A DNA stretch of 64,000 nucleotides from Cryptomeria japonica. Taxonomy: Eukaryota > Streptophyta > Pinopsida > Cupressales > Cupressaceae. The translations under genes and the position numbers were made by a program. Location: assembly GCF_030272615.1 (NCBI RefSeq), contig NC_081406.1, forward strand, positions 484,809,900 through 484,873,899, in the 5' to 3' direction. Positions 23,688-35,900 of the stretch are shown here, one piece after another (the stretch's first letter is position 1; each line of letters starts with the position of its first letter). The notes beneath the pieces were generated by a model. The model worked only from the letters and a program-made list of their open reading frames with translations, made no database searches and had not been told where the DNA came from.

Positions 23688-23908
23688 GCTACCCCTGCTA
23701 CCCTATGGTAGCTCTGCTACCATATGGCAGCAGTTGCTACCATTTGGTAGCTCTGCTACCATATGGCAGCAGTTGCTACCATTTGGTAGCACTGCTACCA
23801 TATGGTAGCAGTCGCTACCATTGGGTAGCGTTGCTGCTATAGGTAGTAGTCACTACCTTTGGGTAGCCTTGCTGCATTACGACAGCAGCCACTACCTTTG
23901 GGTAGCAG
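23688..23908. repeat. Palindromic minisatellite, 39-bp period
   Basis: About five and a half units of two related half-units (CTACCATATGGCAG and CTACCATTTGGTAG) each form a small inverted repeat around CCAT.TGG. Units diverge towards the right end. Single strands could fold into a row of hairpins. Confidence 0.9.
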
Positions 23909-25001
23909 GCTCCGCCTCCCCACTTTTTTTTTAATAATTTTTTATTTATTTAAAATTTTCAATAGCATAAAAATATAATAAATTTCATTTTTCAATAAAA
24001 ATTATTTTCCAAGAATTTAATTAATACAATCTTCTCCAAAATATTTAAATAAAATAATTTCCCCATAACTTTTAATACCCAAATAAATTTAATTAAAATT
24101 AAATCTATTACTATAGTAACTAAATAATTACACAGAGATGTACAAATATTGACAGAACAACCATCGAAACAAATACTAAACAAGAGGGAATATTTTCTCT
24201 AGTAAATCCCATTTTCTCCCAAAACTTGCAACTTTCATGCATAGTAAAAATCTTGGCAAAATTTGCTAGAATAACTTTTCTCAAATTTCTCAAAATTCTA
24301 ATTTACAAACACCCAGGTAATAACTTCTTTCCATAAACTATAAATTAATTTCAAGAATGGACTTTAGCCAAGAACAAGAAATAACTAGAAAGGATTTTGG
24401 ATTTGACAAATATTTTTAACACACATCATTTAGAAAGAGGGAAGAAATAAAATGTTTTCTTTAAAAACAACCAAAAGAGGCCACCCAACATGTATAGCTT
24501 TCCTGGAAGATTCACATGGAAGAACTCAATCTTGTACCGGTTATCCAAGCCAATCCCTCTTCCAGCAATCCTCTGACAATACCCCGTACCTACCCGATAC
24601 TTGTACCTGAAATATCCTGCATCACCGAACCACACATGCATGTATACAACATAGAAAACATGACATACACACCGATGAAGGAGAATCACAATGTTCCTTG
24701 TCTCACCGGAGTGAGTGAAGGAAAATCATCCCCTTGCATCCAATACACTTGCAGACACGCAACATATAATTTCACATTGCATAGATGAAATAAAGTGTCA
24801 GTACATAGCAATAATCCATTAAATGCCATAAATCACAAGTACTGAAATAATGCAAATAAATTATGCATCTCATATGCAGATAAAGCATGAAATAATGTCA
24901 TATAAGTCTGAATAACACATCATGATAATGTATCCACTAAAAGTAAACAATAATAAAATATAAGTCTAATAAGTTCAAATGAGGAGGGGTACTACAAATA
25001 A

Positions 25002-25540
25002 TGCACACAACAATCAATGCAAACCATCAACATGGATAGAACACAATCTACAAACATCCACAAGCAATGTGAATTGCATCAGAAACAACCACAACAATAC
25101 CACTGACTAGAATCTTCATCATAAGTATTTTGAACCTAAAGAACACACTCTGAACTAACTATTAAATTGAAATATTTATGTGCAAACTTCCAAATCATGA
25201 ACCATCTAAATTGAGGATACATAAGAACATCCCAAACACTCTACCAAATCCACAAACCTAGATATTACAATTTCGCAGCAATGCAGAGCACAAACTAGAA
25301 TATCAAATAACACGAACAACTAAATAATCAACCTCAATACTGGATCTCACAACTCAATCAAATAACCATGCAAACCTCTAAAACTTTTGTTGAATCAACT
25401 AGATATAACTATCTCTAAACCCATTAAAATGCAATAGCTCAACTACAACACACTGACCAAACCAACTCATCCAATTTGACTACAACACTGGAATACACAA
25501 AAGAATATGTTGACATCAATGACAACACATCATTCCAACA
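25002..25540 (-). repeat. Copia-type LTR fragment, minus orientation
   Basis: The right end, CATTCCAACA at 25540, is the reverse of the TGTTGG start of the copia LTRs here, and the adjacent TTGACATCAATGACA is the conserved LTR-start block. The left side joins 10426-10457 after the solo LTR is removed, and the rest is lost. No internal domain is seen. Confidence 0.55.
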
Positions 25541-25898
25541 AACTTCTCAATAATATCCAATATATGTAAGATGTGACTTTAGAAGTTCATTTTGTTTGTT
25601 CTATTTTGGGTAGTAAGCCCTTTGGTAGTGAGCCTTCATTTTTGGTAATGAGCCTCAGGCAGTGACCCCTGTAGTAAGTGACTTAATCAAATACAAGATG
25701 GAAGAATATTCAAGACTAGAATAAGATGTAACCCTAATATCTAAAGACAAATTCAAGGAAAGTACTAAAAAACTTGATGAAATGATAGTTATGTAGAAAT
25801 CTCTCAAAGATAAAAATGGATTAGGTTTTGAAGCTGGTGAATGCTCAAAGAAAAGAACTGAAGATAAATACAAAATGAATAAGTCTAAATCTAAACAG
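25541..25898 (+). pseudogene. Element E: LTR scrap fused to the start of a zinc-knuckle protein
   Basis: 25555-25677 matches the 3' LTR of E (about 45525-45640; AGTAAGCCCTTT and GTGAGCCT blocks). It then passes abruptly into decayed coding sequence that includes KDKNGLGFEAG, a linker seen before zinc knuckles in plant gag-like proteins. So this copy has an internal deletion between LTR and gag. Copia-2 inserted at 25898; the frame continues at 41343. Confidence 0.6.
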
Positions 25899-27108
25899 TG
25901 TTGTCCATTTGGAGGAATTGATTATGTGTTACATTGATGTTTTGTCATTGATGTCAACACTAGTTGTTTTGGCTTCTTTACTGGTATCCTTCTAGTCCCG
26001 ATAGGTTGTTTGGTTTCTGGTTGGTTTAGATTCGGCATGATCTGGTATGCTCTGGTATGTTTGGGTTATAGAATTGGCTTATTCATGCTCATGTTCAGTC
26101 AGTTGGTTTTGATCTGGTGATTGGATGCTATCCTGTATACTAGTAAGCTTGGTTTGTTGTTCCGGTGAGGGTTTCACCAATAGAGATTTGTTGAAGATCT
26201 TTGATGATATGAATAAGTGGTGTTGGTGTGACTTCTAGTAGAGATTCAGGATGCTGATGGTGATCATGTTCGATACTTAGTTGATTGGCATTATTGCTTT
26301 AGCATGTGTGGACCTAAATTGGGTCCCGGTATTGTCTAGGTTATGGACCAACTTAATGTAATGTGTGGATTGGACTTCTCGATGTGTTTTTGGGATGTCT
26401 TATGGGTTGGATGTTATTTGTTTGGTCTCAAACTGACATGTTTTGTAACTATGTAATTGGTTTATTGTCTGGTGGCTGACCTTATTGTTTATGATTGAGG
26501 GTTTGTATATATATGATGTAATATCTTATTATAGATCATAGGTGAGGATGTGTATGAGCAAATAATGTAATAATCATTTAGGCGGAGGATTTGGTCGTTC
26601 ATTGGTGATAAAGTTGGGTTTATGTAAGAGGATTTAGTCCTCTGGTATTGAGCTTAACTAGAACTGTACTCAGGCATAGGATATGCTATCTTTGCAGTTC
26701 ATTCATTCTTCTGGATTATAGTCTGGATTTTTATGTAGTCAATGAGACTCCTATGAGCAATGTGCTCTAGGTTGTTGGACTTGCTACAAGTGTAGGCCCC
26801 TCAATTGTAATTCACATACTTACTGTAGAAGTATTATCTGACTATGGGTAGGCTTCCCACCGTGGTTTTTCCCTTTACCAGGTTTTCCACATATAAACCT
26901 TGGTGTCATATGGATGGTATTTATTCTATGATTATTGTTTATGATTAATTGGTTTATCTGCTATTTCAGTATTTGGTTTATGCATTCCAGTATTGATATT
27001 TTGGGTTATGGTATGAAAGTTTTAATTTCTTAACGTTTTGGTAATCTGGTGACAATTGATTCACCCCCCCCCTCTCATTTGTCTTCCCATCATTTGAATT
27101 GTCTAACA
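25899..27108 (+). repeat. 5' LTR of Copia-2
   Basis: It starts TGTTGTCCATTTGG and ends TTGTCTAACA, 1210 bp. A C-tract lies at about 27064-27072, about 40 bp before the end. Confidence 0.94.
26505..26514 (+). promoter_or_regulatory. Candidate LTR TATA box
   Basis: TATATATATG follows GAGGGTTTG. The same block is found at the matching place in the 3' LTR (about 40729) and, on the minus strand, at about 31932, 37816, 54511 and 60419. This conservation supports it as the LTR promoter. Confidence 0.55.
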
Positions 27109-27110
27109 AT

Positions 27111-27122
27111 TAGTATCAGAGC
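27111..27122 (+). other. Primer binding site of Copia-2
   Basis: TAGTATCAGAGC, one G-to-A change from the standard iMet PBS, lies two bases after the LTR. Confidence 0.88.
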
Positions 27123-27165
27123 TTTGTTCCTCTCTGTAGAAGCTTAACCACTTAAGGAAGATTCT

Positions 27166-28706
27166 ATGGCGACTAACAGTTCAAGTTCATCTAGTTTATC
27201 TGCTGCTATCTTTCAAAGAGATATTGCTAGGCTTGATGGAACAAATTACAGAGTATGGAAGATTCAAATGGAGACTCATCTGAGATGTATTGGTAAGTAA
27301 ATTTGGGAGATCATAGAGAATGGTGTTACACCACATAATTTGACATCTATCAATCCTCCTCCAAAAAACTTGGATAAGGAGCTTGAGAATGATTGTAGAG
27401 CAAGAGAATCTGTCTCGTGTGCAGTTTCTGATCAGTAAATAATAAGATTAACTGACAAATCATCTGCAAAGGCTTTATGGGAAAAGTTGGAGACTCTTAA
27501 TGAAGGTGACCCTAGTATGAAGATTGCTAAACTTGATGATTACTAGGTGAGATATGAAAACTTGAATATGCAAGAAGATGAAAGGATTACTGTATTCAGG
27601 GAAAGGGTAAATGAGATTGTTATGGGAATTCAATGTTGTGGTGGAACTCTGAGTGAAGATGAAATTGTTTCTAAAGTTCTAAGAACTTTACCACTAGCTT
27701 ATAAGATGAAGGCTACTGTAATTAATGAGTTGAGAATGTTTGCAGTGGGCCAGCGTCCCTCGCAGGGATTCCCGACATGGTTTAACAGCCTCTTGTAGAT
27801 TCTATAAGTCTAGTGGTTGTGTCAAGCATTGACAGGTCAATCTTTTGGTGCAATGGCAACCCTAGCTTGTAACAAGTGGTATCAGAGCTTGGTCATAGGT
27901 TCAAATCATGCAGGTTGTGGTGAGTGACGCTAGGAGGGGGATTGTTGGTAGTGGGCCAACATCCCTCATCGGGATTCGTGACATGGTTTAACAGCCTCCT
28001 ATGGACTCTATAAGTCTAGTGGTTGTATCGAGCATTGTCAGGTCAATCTTTTGGTGCAATGGCAACCCTAGCTTGTAACAGAGATCAATGGCTAATACTT
28101 TTGTCAATAGAGATACCTTGGTTGGTAAATTATCTTCTTTTGAGCTTGAATAATTTGGACCTTCTGGAGCTGTGAAGTCTGAACCTGCTTTTCATGCATC
28201 TACATCATCAACTAGCAAGCAAGATTGGAAAGCTTTATATGCAAGAGAATTAAATGATATGAAGAGAGAAGATGAATAATTTGAGCAACTTGAAGCCCTA
28301 TTTGCTAGAAGAGTACCTAAAGGACTGGTAGGAAGTAAGTATGAAGGAAAAGCACCTTTTAAATGATTTGCATGTAATAAGATAAGTCATTTTGCATCTA
28401 GATGTCCTGAAAGAAATTCAAGTTTTGAAGAGAGAGCTAGAAGATCTTTTAAGCCTAACCCTGGATATTAGAACAAGTATAAGTACAAAAAAAATAGAGA
28501 CAAATCATGCTACATAGCGAATGAGAAAGGTGTGACTGATTCTAATGATGAACCGACACAAGACTCTACTAGTGGTTCCCAAAATGGAAAGGAATGGGTG
28601 TTCTTGGCTATCAAGGAATAGTTTCTAGCACTATAAGGGAATGTACTTGAAGAGAAGGCACATGCTGCTAAAATTAAAGATAAGGATGAATGGGTAATTG
28701 ATAGTG
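27166..28706 (+). pseudogene. gag: Copia-2 gag and start of protease, interrupted by a TRIM
   Basis: ATG 27166 follows the conserved AGCTTAACCACTT leader. Gag motifs are DGTNYRVWKIQMETHLR near 27236, VRYENLNM near 27547 and IQCCGGTLSEDEIVSK near 27629. The knuckle region near 28360 has TGA in place of its first Cys (F.CNKI). Protease WVIDSGC is cut at 28711 by the solo LTR. Stops include TAG before VRYENL (27544-27546), where Copia-4 has Gln. Confidence 0.9.
27737..28080 (+). mobile_element. TRIM, 344-bp miniature LTR retrotransposon
   Basis: Two 138-bp direct repeats (27737-27874 and 27943-28080) start TGTT and end CTTGTAACA. The first is followed by an iMet PBS (TGGTATCAGAGC, 27877-27888), and the second is preceded by a purine tract (AGGAGGGGGA, about 27932-27941). 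Only 68 bp lie between the LTRs, with no coding. TSDs are GAGAA (27732-27736) and GAGAT (28081-28085). It interrupts the gag codons between NELR and MANT. No 5S rRNA promoter boxes are visible, so it is not Cassandra-like. Confidence 0.93.
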
Positions 28707-28711
28707 GATGT

Positions 28712-29767
28712 TGTTAGGTCCCGGGAAGGACAACTGAGAGGGGGGGTGAATCAGTTGTGAACCATTTGTCAATAAATTGTAATCCAAATGCAAGTTATTC
28801 TAATCTAAACTTAATTACCAGTAAACCAAACTTAAGTGTCGGTAAAATAGATTAACAGTTATGGCAATATTAGTTTAACTTAATGCATGAAATAGAAAGA
28901 GAAACAATATCCACAACACATAACACAAATATTTTGATGTGGAAACCTGGTAAGGGAAAAATCATGATGGGAAACCTTACCCACAATCAGATGATACTAT
29001 TGCAGATAGTATGTGTATATAAATGGGGTTTGCACATTGAAAAAGGCCAACTGCCTAGAGCTCACTGCTCAATCACAAAATAGGAGTCACGCTGACTACA
29101 CGATTGGATGTTTAAATCCAATGATAATGTACTACTCAAAATAGCATCTCCAATGCTGGATTTAGTACCGATTAAGCTCTGAACATGAGTGTCAAAATGC
29201 CTCCATAACCTTCCTTCAACCTTTGAATAATGTCAGCATGATTCGTATAAGGATCTGCTTATTTTTTCTCTTCAATATCCACGAACACTCATACCATAAC
29301 CATATTCCATGATCTTCAACAAGATCTTACAATCATTTATACAAAACCTAAGACCAAATGAATAGGTCGGCTCACTAAAGATCTTACAATAAAATCAATT
29401 ACAAATAAGTCCTTATGCAATACAACATGTCAGCTCAATACATTTACCAATCAATAAATCATCTCCATGACATGTCGTGTTGATCTAGAATAGATAACAT
29501 GTACCGGTCCATAACCTAGACCTATCTGTTGGTCAAGGAAAATTTGTCAACCCGATTAGACCGATAAGAAAAACACCAAAACCAAACTTCCAATACATGT
29601 CTTCAACATAACTGAATGATCTCCAAGTTATCATCGTTGTCGGTGAACAATATAACCTGCTGGTGAATACATATCGGTGATCATAATGTAAACCTCCAAG
29701 AAGACAAGTGTTGACATCAATGAAAAAACCAATGCAACACATGACAAAGTCATCCATAATACCAACA
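28712..29767 (-). repeat. Solo copia LTR, minus orientation, inside Copia-2 protease
   Basis: It is 1056 bp, starts TGTTAGGTCCC on the + strand and ends ACCAACA. TSDs are GATGT (28707-28711) and AATGT (29768-29772). It has the G-tract block GAGAGGGGGGGTGAATCAG and the TTGACATCAATG terminal block typical of the copia LTRs here. Protease codons resume directly after it (SHHMTGDK). Confidence 0.92.
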
Positions 29768-29772
29768 AATGT

Positions 29773-31344
29773 TCACATCATATGACTGGAGATAAAAGGA
29801 AGTTTCTATCTTTGCAAGAATTTGATGGCGGTCTGGTTAGATTTGGAGATGACAAAGCATGTATGATCAAGGGAAAAGGAACTATATCATTGGATGTTAA
29901 GCACAATACTGATAATGTTTATTATATTGAAGGTTAAGGCATAACTTTTTGAGTGTAGGTCTACTGGTGGATAAGGGATTTCAATTATAGTTTAAGGATG
30001 GAAAATGCAAAAGCATTAATAGAGCTGGTTTTAAGATTGCAACTGGTACACAAAAAAAAGGTAATATATTTCATTTGAATTCCGGTGAGAAGACATGTTT
30101 GATTGCACAAATTGATGAGAGTTGGCTATGGCATAAAAGGCTATTTCATGTGAATTTTGATTGCATTGTAAAGATCAGTTCAACTAAGGTAGTTAGAGAT
30201 ATACCTAAGATTGTGAAGCCCTATAATTCGATATGTAAAGAATGTCAAATGGGAAAATGGGTCAGAACCTCTTTTAAGAGTATACAATCTAATGATATTC
30301 TTGATCTTATTCATACTAATTTGTGTGGCCCTGCTAGATTTAAAAGTTTTCAAGGTGATAGATATTTTATGCTAATCATTGATGATTATTCTAGAATGAT
30401 GTGAGTTACTTTTCTAAGGGAGAAATTTGAGGATTTTGAAAAGTTTAAAATATTTAAAGCTAAAGTTGAGACAGAGCCGAGATTGAAGATTAAATGTTTA
30501 AGGTTAGACCATGGTGGAAAATTTGCATCCAGTGAGTTTAATAACTTTTGTGAGAAGCATGGCATAAGGAGACAATTTTATGCTCCTCGGACACCTCAAA
30601 AAAATGGAGTTGTGGAAAGGAAGAACATAACTATCTTGGATTCTACTAGAACAATGATGATGGAAGATAGTCTACCTCATATCTATTGGAGAGAAGCAGT
30701 GAGCACAATGGTTTATACATTCAACAAGGTACATATCAAAGGAGAAACCAGTAAGACACCTTATGAATTATGGTTTGGCAATACACCTATAGTCAAGTAT
30801 TTTAGAATCTTTGGTAGTAAATGTTATATCGAGAGAGATGATATTATTGGCAAATTTGATCCTAGATGTGATGAAGGAATATTTCTTGGTTATTCTAATG
30901 AAAGAAAGGCATATAGATGTTATAACAAGAGATTGCAGAGAATTGTGGAGAGAGCTAATGTCAAGATCAATGAGCTGAATAAAAGTCAAATCAAAGTTTA
31001 TGAGCAAGAACTAGCAGTGGAAATGATCATAACTAAATTGGTAACACCTTTACCAGAACCAAATGTTGTACCAGTTACTCTGGTAGTATCAGAAAATTCA
31101 ATAGTAACTGAAGAACCGGGAAGAGGAACAGAGATTCAGAAGACTCCTATGTATGTAAGGATGAATCATTCAAAAGATCAAATCATTGGGGATAAGAACA
31201 ATGGAGTGATGACAAGAATGAGATTGAAATCTAATGAGGTATGTTTAATTTCTCAAGTTGAACCGGTATCAGTAATTTAAGCATGTAAAGATGAATTTTG
31301 GATGAAAGCTATGGAAGAAGAATTATATCAGACTGAGAAGAATA
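29773..31344 (+). pseudogene. pol: Copia-2 protease end, integrase and RT start
   Basis: Protease continues (HHMTGDKRKF). The integrase zinc finger is near 30126-30260 (HKRLFHVNF, CKECQMGK), and the core includes DDYSRMM and GVVERKN near 30610. The block EGIFLGYS is near 30870. RT begins before 31344, where Copia-3 inserted at ACATG. One stop (TGA near 30402) and a TAA near 31278 break the frame. Confidence 0.9.
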
Positions 31345-31349
31345 ACATG

Positions 31350-32538
31350 TGTTAGACAGTTCAAATAACCAGAAGACAACTGAGAGGGGGGGTGAATCAG
31401 CTATCACGTATTACCAGAACCTTAAGCAATTAAAAATTTAATATCCAAAACCAAAACATTAATACCAGAATGCAGTTAAAACAATTAAGCATAAACAATA
31501 ATCATAGAATAAATACCATCCACATGAAACCAAGATTATACGTGGAAACCTAGTAAAGGGAAAAACCACGATGGGAAGCCTACCCAAAGTCAGATTATAT
31601 TTCTATAGTAAGTATGTGAATTACAATTAAGGGGCCTGCACTTGTAGGAAGGCCAACAACCTAGAGCACACTGCTCATCACAAAAGGAGTCTCACTGACT
31701 ACAGAAAAATCCAGACTACAATCCAACAAAGTGTTTGAACTGCAAAGGTAGCATCTCCTATGCCTAAGTACAGTTCTGGTTAAGCTCAATACTTGAGGAA
31801 TAAATCCTCTTACATAAACCCAATTCAATCTCCAATGATCGACCAAATCCTCTGCCTTAATGATATTACATTATTCATACATTACATATCCATTTTCCAT
31901 ACCATGATGATCTATAATGAGATCTTACATCTATATATACAAACCCTCGACCATAAATAATCAGGTCGACCACTAGAAAATAAACCAATTACATAATTAC
32001 AAAACATGTTGGCCTTAGACAACAAATAATATCCAACACATAAGACATCACGTAAACACATCGAGAGGTCCAATCCACATGTTACATTAAGCCAGTACAT
32101 AGCCTAGATCAATTGGGACCCAATATAGGTCTACACACTAAAGCAATGTTCTCAATCTGCCAAGTCTCGAACATGATCACCAACAGCATCCTAAAACTCC
32201 ACCAACACCACTTATGCATATCATCAAAGATATTCATCAAAAGCTCTATCGGTGAAACCCTCACCGGAACCAGAAGCCAAGATTCTAAGAAAACATGATA
32301 GCATCTAATTTCTAAACCAAAATCAACTTACTGAATATGAACATGAGTATCATTGATAAGCCAATTCCATAACCAAACCGTACCGTAGCCTACCAGATCA
32401 TATCGGATCCAAAACAATCAGAAACTACTCATCATACCAAGACCAAAAGGGTGACGGTAAAGCATCCAAACAGCTAGTGTTGACATCAATGACAAAACAT
32501 CAATGCAACACATAATCAATTCCACCAAATGGCCAACA
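31350..32538 (-). repeat. 3' LTR of Copia-3
   Basis: On the + strand it runs from TGTTAGACAGTTC to GGCCAACA, 1189 bp. It is about 110 bp longer than the other LTR because of indels. Confidence 0.93.
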
Positions 32539-32958
32539 ATCTCCCCCTTTTGCATTGATGGCAACACTAGATGTGAAAAACATCTAAGTACCAAGAAATG
32601 CCAAATATTTCTCCCCTAATAGAAGACAACCAACAATCTCTTCCTCAAAGATATAGAAATGAAGTTCTAAAACAAAGACCAAACTTCCCTTGTGAATGAT
32701 ATCTCTATAAAGAACTGAATTATATATATATATCAGTCCCCCTAATGTATACAACTCCTTAAGTTTTTATTTTTCACATCAATATCTCTCCCCCTTTGAC
32801 ATCAATGCCAGAAATTTGACAAAAATATCAAAGAAAAACACATAAACTACTGAATCACAAAGCTGACTACTCCCCCTGAGAAGTAGCACCTCCACATCAG
32901 TGCTAGAATGAAAAGTATCTCTGATAATACATACCAGACTGATGCCATACCACATCAA
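32539..32958 (-). promoter_or_regulatory. Copia-3 3' UTR with purine tracts
   Basis: The terminal PPT (minus strand AAAAGGGGGAGAT, 32539-32551) adjoins the LTR. Further tracts are near 32631 and 32785-32797. No coding is seen. Confidence 0.75.
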
Positions 32959-35900
32959 TCAAGTCTTTATCGAAGGGGCAAAAACCCCCAATCTGTCTCT
33001 CGGGTACTCAAATGATTCCGTAGGCAAAGGTTTAGTGAAAATATCCACAATATTCTCTTTAGTGTTCACATAAACCAGTCTAACTTCATTTTCTTCCACC
33101 TTTTCCTTCAAAAAATTATACTTGATAGATATGTTCTTTATCTTAGAAAGAAATACCGGATTCTTTGATATATCAATAGAAGTAGAGTTATCATAGTGAA
33201 TAACTACTGGTGCATTACAATCCACCTTTATATCCTTCAACATTTGCTTCATCCATAAAACCTGTGTATAGTTAGTAGCAACAACAACATACTTAGCTTC
33301 AATAGTAGATGAAGAAATGCATGACTGTTTCTTTCTAATCCATGAAACCAACTTCTTTCCTAGAAAGAAAGCTCCATGGGAAGTAATTTTCCAGTCATCA
33401 ACATCTCTGGCCCAATCAACATCTGTATATGCACATAAAGTAAAGTCATCATCCTTAGGGTACCCTAGACCATATTCTGATGTACCTTGCAAGTATCTAA
33501 AAATCCTTTTCACTGCACTTTCATGATTTTCTCTAGGATCACTTTGAAATCTTGAAACAATACAAACACCATTCATTATGTCAGGCCTAGTCCAAGTCAA
33601 ATAAAGCAGACCTCCAATCATATATTTGTATCTTGTAAGATTTACCGACACAGAAACATCTTTCCTTGTCTATTTCTCACTTGTAACCATAGGAGTGCTT
33701 ACCGGTTTAGAATCCCTCATACCAAATTTCTTCAATAATTCCTTAGCATACTTAGTTTGACAGATGAAATACCTTTATTAGTTTGAGTAATCTACAAACC
33801 TAAGAAAATTTTCATTTCCCCAATAATTAACATTTCAAATTCTTTCTCCATATTGTTAGCAAATTCCTTACACAACTTATCTTTACCTCCAAAAATAATG
33901 TCATCAACAAATACTTCAATAATCAATATATCATCATCAGTAATTTTATAATATAAATTATTGTCAGTATTACCCTTAATAAAACCAAGCTTCAAAAGAT
34001 ATTTATCCAACATTGCATACCAAGCTCTAGGTGCTCGTTTTCAATCCATATAAAGCTTTCCTTAACCTACAAACCATGTTTGTATCATCTGATAGTGAAA
34101 ACCATCAGGTTTCTCAATATAAATTTCCTCATCAAGATCCCCATTCAAAAATGCACAATTAACATCCATCTTATAAACCTTGTAGTTTTTATAAGAGCAT
34201 AGGCAAGAAATAATCTTATAGCTTCAATCCTTGCTACAGGTGCAAAAGTCTCTCCATAATCAATTTCTTCCTTCTAACAATATCCTTTACAAACCAATCT
34301 AGCCTTATTCCTTATAACTTGACCATTCTCATTCAATTTATTCCTAAAAGCCCATTTAGTTCCAATAACATTCTTAATTTTAGGTCAGGGAACCAAAGTC
34401 CATGTATTATTTTTCTCAATCTAATCTAATTCTTCTTCCATGGCTTTCAACCAATATTCATCTTTACATGCCTCAATTATTGATACCAGTTCAACTTGTG
34501 AAATTAAACCTACCTCATTAGTTGCCAATCTTCTTCTTGTTATTACTCTATTGTTCTTATCCCCAATGATCTGATCTTCTAAATGATTCAATCTCACATA
34601 CCTAGGAGTCCTCTAACTCTCTGTTCCTCTTCCTTGATCTCCAGTTACTATAGAATTTTCTAATAATGTCGGAGTTACTGGTTCAACACTTTGTTCTAGT
34701 AAAGGTGCTACCGATTTAGATATAATCATTTTCATTGTCGATTCCTTCTCATAAATTATTATTTGACCTCTATTTAGCTCATCCACTTTGACATTAGCAC
34801 TCTCCACAATTCTCTACAATCTCTTGTTATAACATCTATATGCCTTGCTTTCATTAGAATAACCAAGAAATATGCCTTGATCACATCTAGGATCAAATTT
34901 GCCAATGATATCATCTCTCTTGATATAACATTTACTACCAAAGATTCTGAAATACTTAACTGTAGGTGTATTTACAAACCATAATTCATAAGGCGTCTTA
35001 CTGAATTCTACTTTTATATGTACTCTATTGAATGTATAAATTGTTGTGCTCACTGCTTCTCTCTAGTATATATGAGGTAGACTAGCTTCCATCATCATTG
35101 TTCTAGTAGCATCCAAGATAGTTTTGTTCTTCCATTCCACAACTCCATTCTACTGAGGTGTCCGGGGAGCAGAAAATTGTCTTGTTATGCCATGTTTCTC
35201 ACAAAATTTATTAAAATCACTGGATGTGAATTATCCACCATGATCTAACCTCAAACCTTTTATCTCCAATCCTATCTTAGTTTCCACTTTAGCCTTAAAG
35301 ATTTTAAAATTTTTGAATGCTTCATATTTTTCCTTTAAAAAAGTAACCCACATTATTCTAGAATAATCATCAATGATTAGCATAAAATATCTATCACCTT
35401 GAAAACTTTTAACTCTAGTAGGGCCACACAAATAAGTATGAATAAGATCAAGAACATCATTAGATTTATCTTGTATACTCCTAAAACAGGTTCTGACCTG
35501 TTTACCCATTTGACATTCTTTACATGCCAGATTATAAGGCTTCATAATCTTAGGTATATCTCTGACTACCTTAGCTGTACTGATCTTCACAGTGCAATCA
35601 AAAGTCACAAGACACATCCTTTTATGCCATAGACAACTCTCATCAATCTATGTAATCAAACATGTCTTCTCACCAGAGTTTGAATAAAATATATTACCTA
35701 AATTGTCTGTGTACCGGTTGCAATCTCCAAACCAGATCTATTAATGATTTTGGATTTTCCATCCTTGAACTGTAGTTGAAATCCCTTATCCACCAATTGT
35801 CCTACACTCAAAAGATTATGCCTTAAACCTTCAACATAATAAAAATTTTCAGTATTGTTCTTACCATCCAGTGATATAGTTCCTTTTTCTTTGATCATAC

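Larger units (their letters stand above)
10458..24996 (-). mobile_element. 3.3-kb gypsy-type solo LTR, split by Gypsy-1
   Basis: The left terminus TGTCATGCCCCG (10458) and right terminus GGGGTACTACA (24996) are flanked by a perfect TSD, AATAA, at 10453-10457 and 24997-25001. On the minus strand it starts TGTAGTACCCC and ends GCATGACA. Removing Gypsy-1 and one TSD copy leaves about 3333 bp with no gag or pol. A solo LTR from LTR-LTR recombination is the simplest reading. It is AT-rich and contains a microsatellite and a palindromic minisatellite. Confidence 0.78.
22188..24996 (-). repeat. Second part of the 3.3-kb solo LTR
   Basis: There is no gene here. This is the part of the solo LTR to the right of Gypsy-1, AT-rich beyond 23,000, with the microsatellite and the palindromic minisatellite listed separately. 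Short open frames here have no recognisable motif. Confidence 0.7.

Noticed and set aside
24426-24788. Overlapping ORFs on both strands in the right part of the solo LTR
   Set aside because: No domain or codon pattern, and they lie within noncoding LTR sequence.
27737-28080. Cassandra-type TRIM
   Set aside because: No 5S rRNA-like promoter boxes are visible in the 138-bp LTR.
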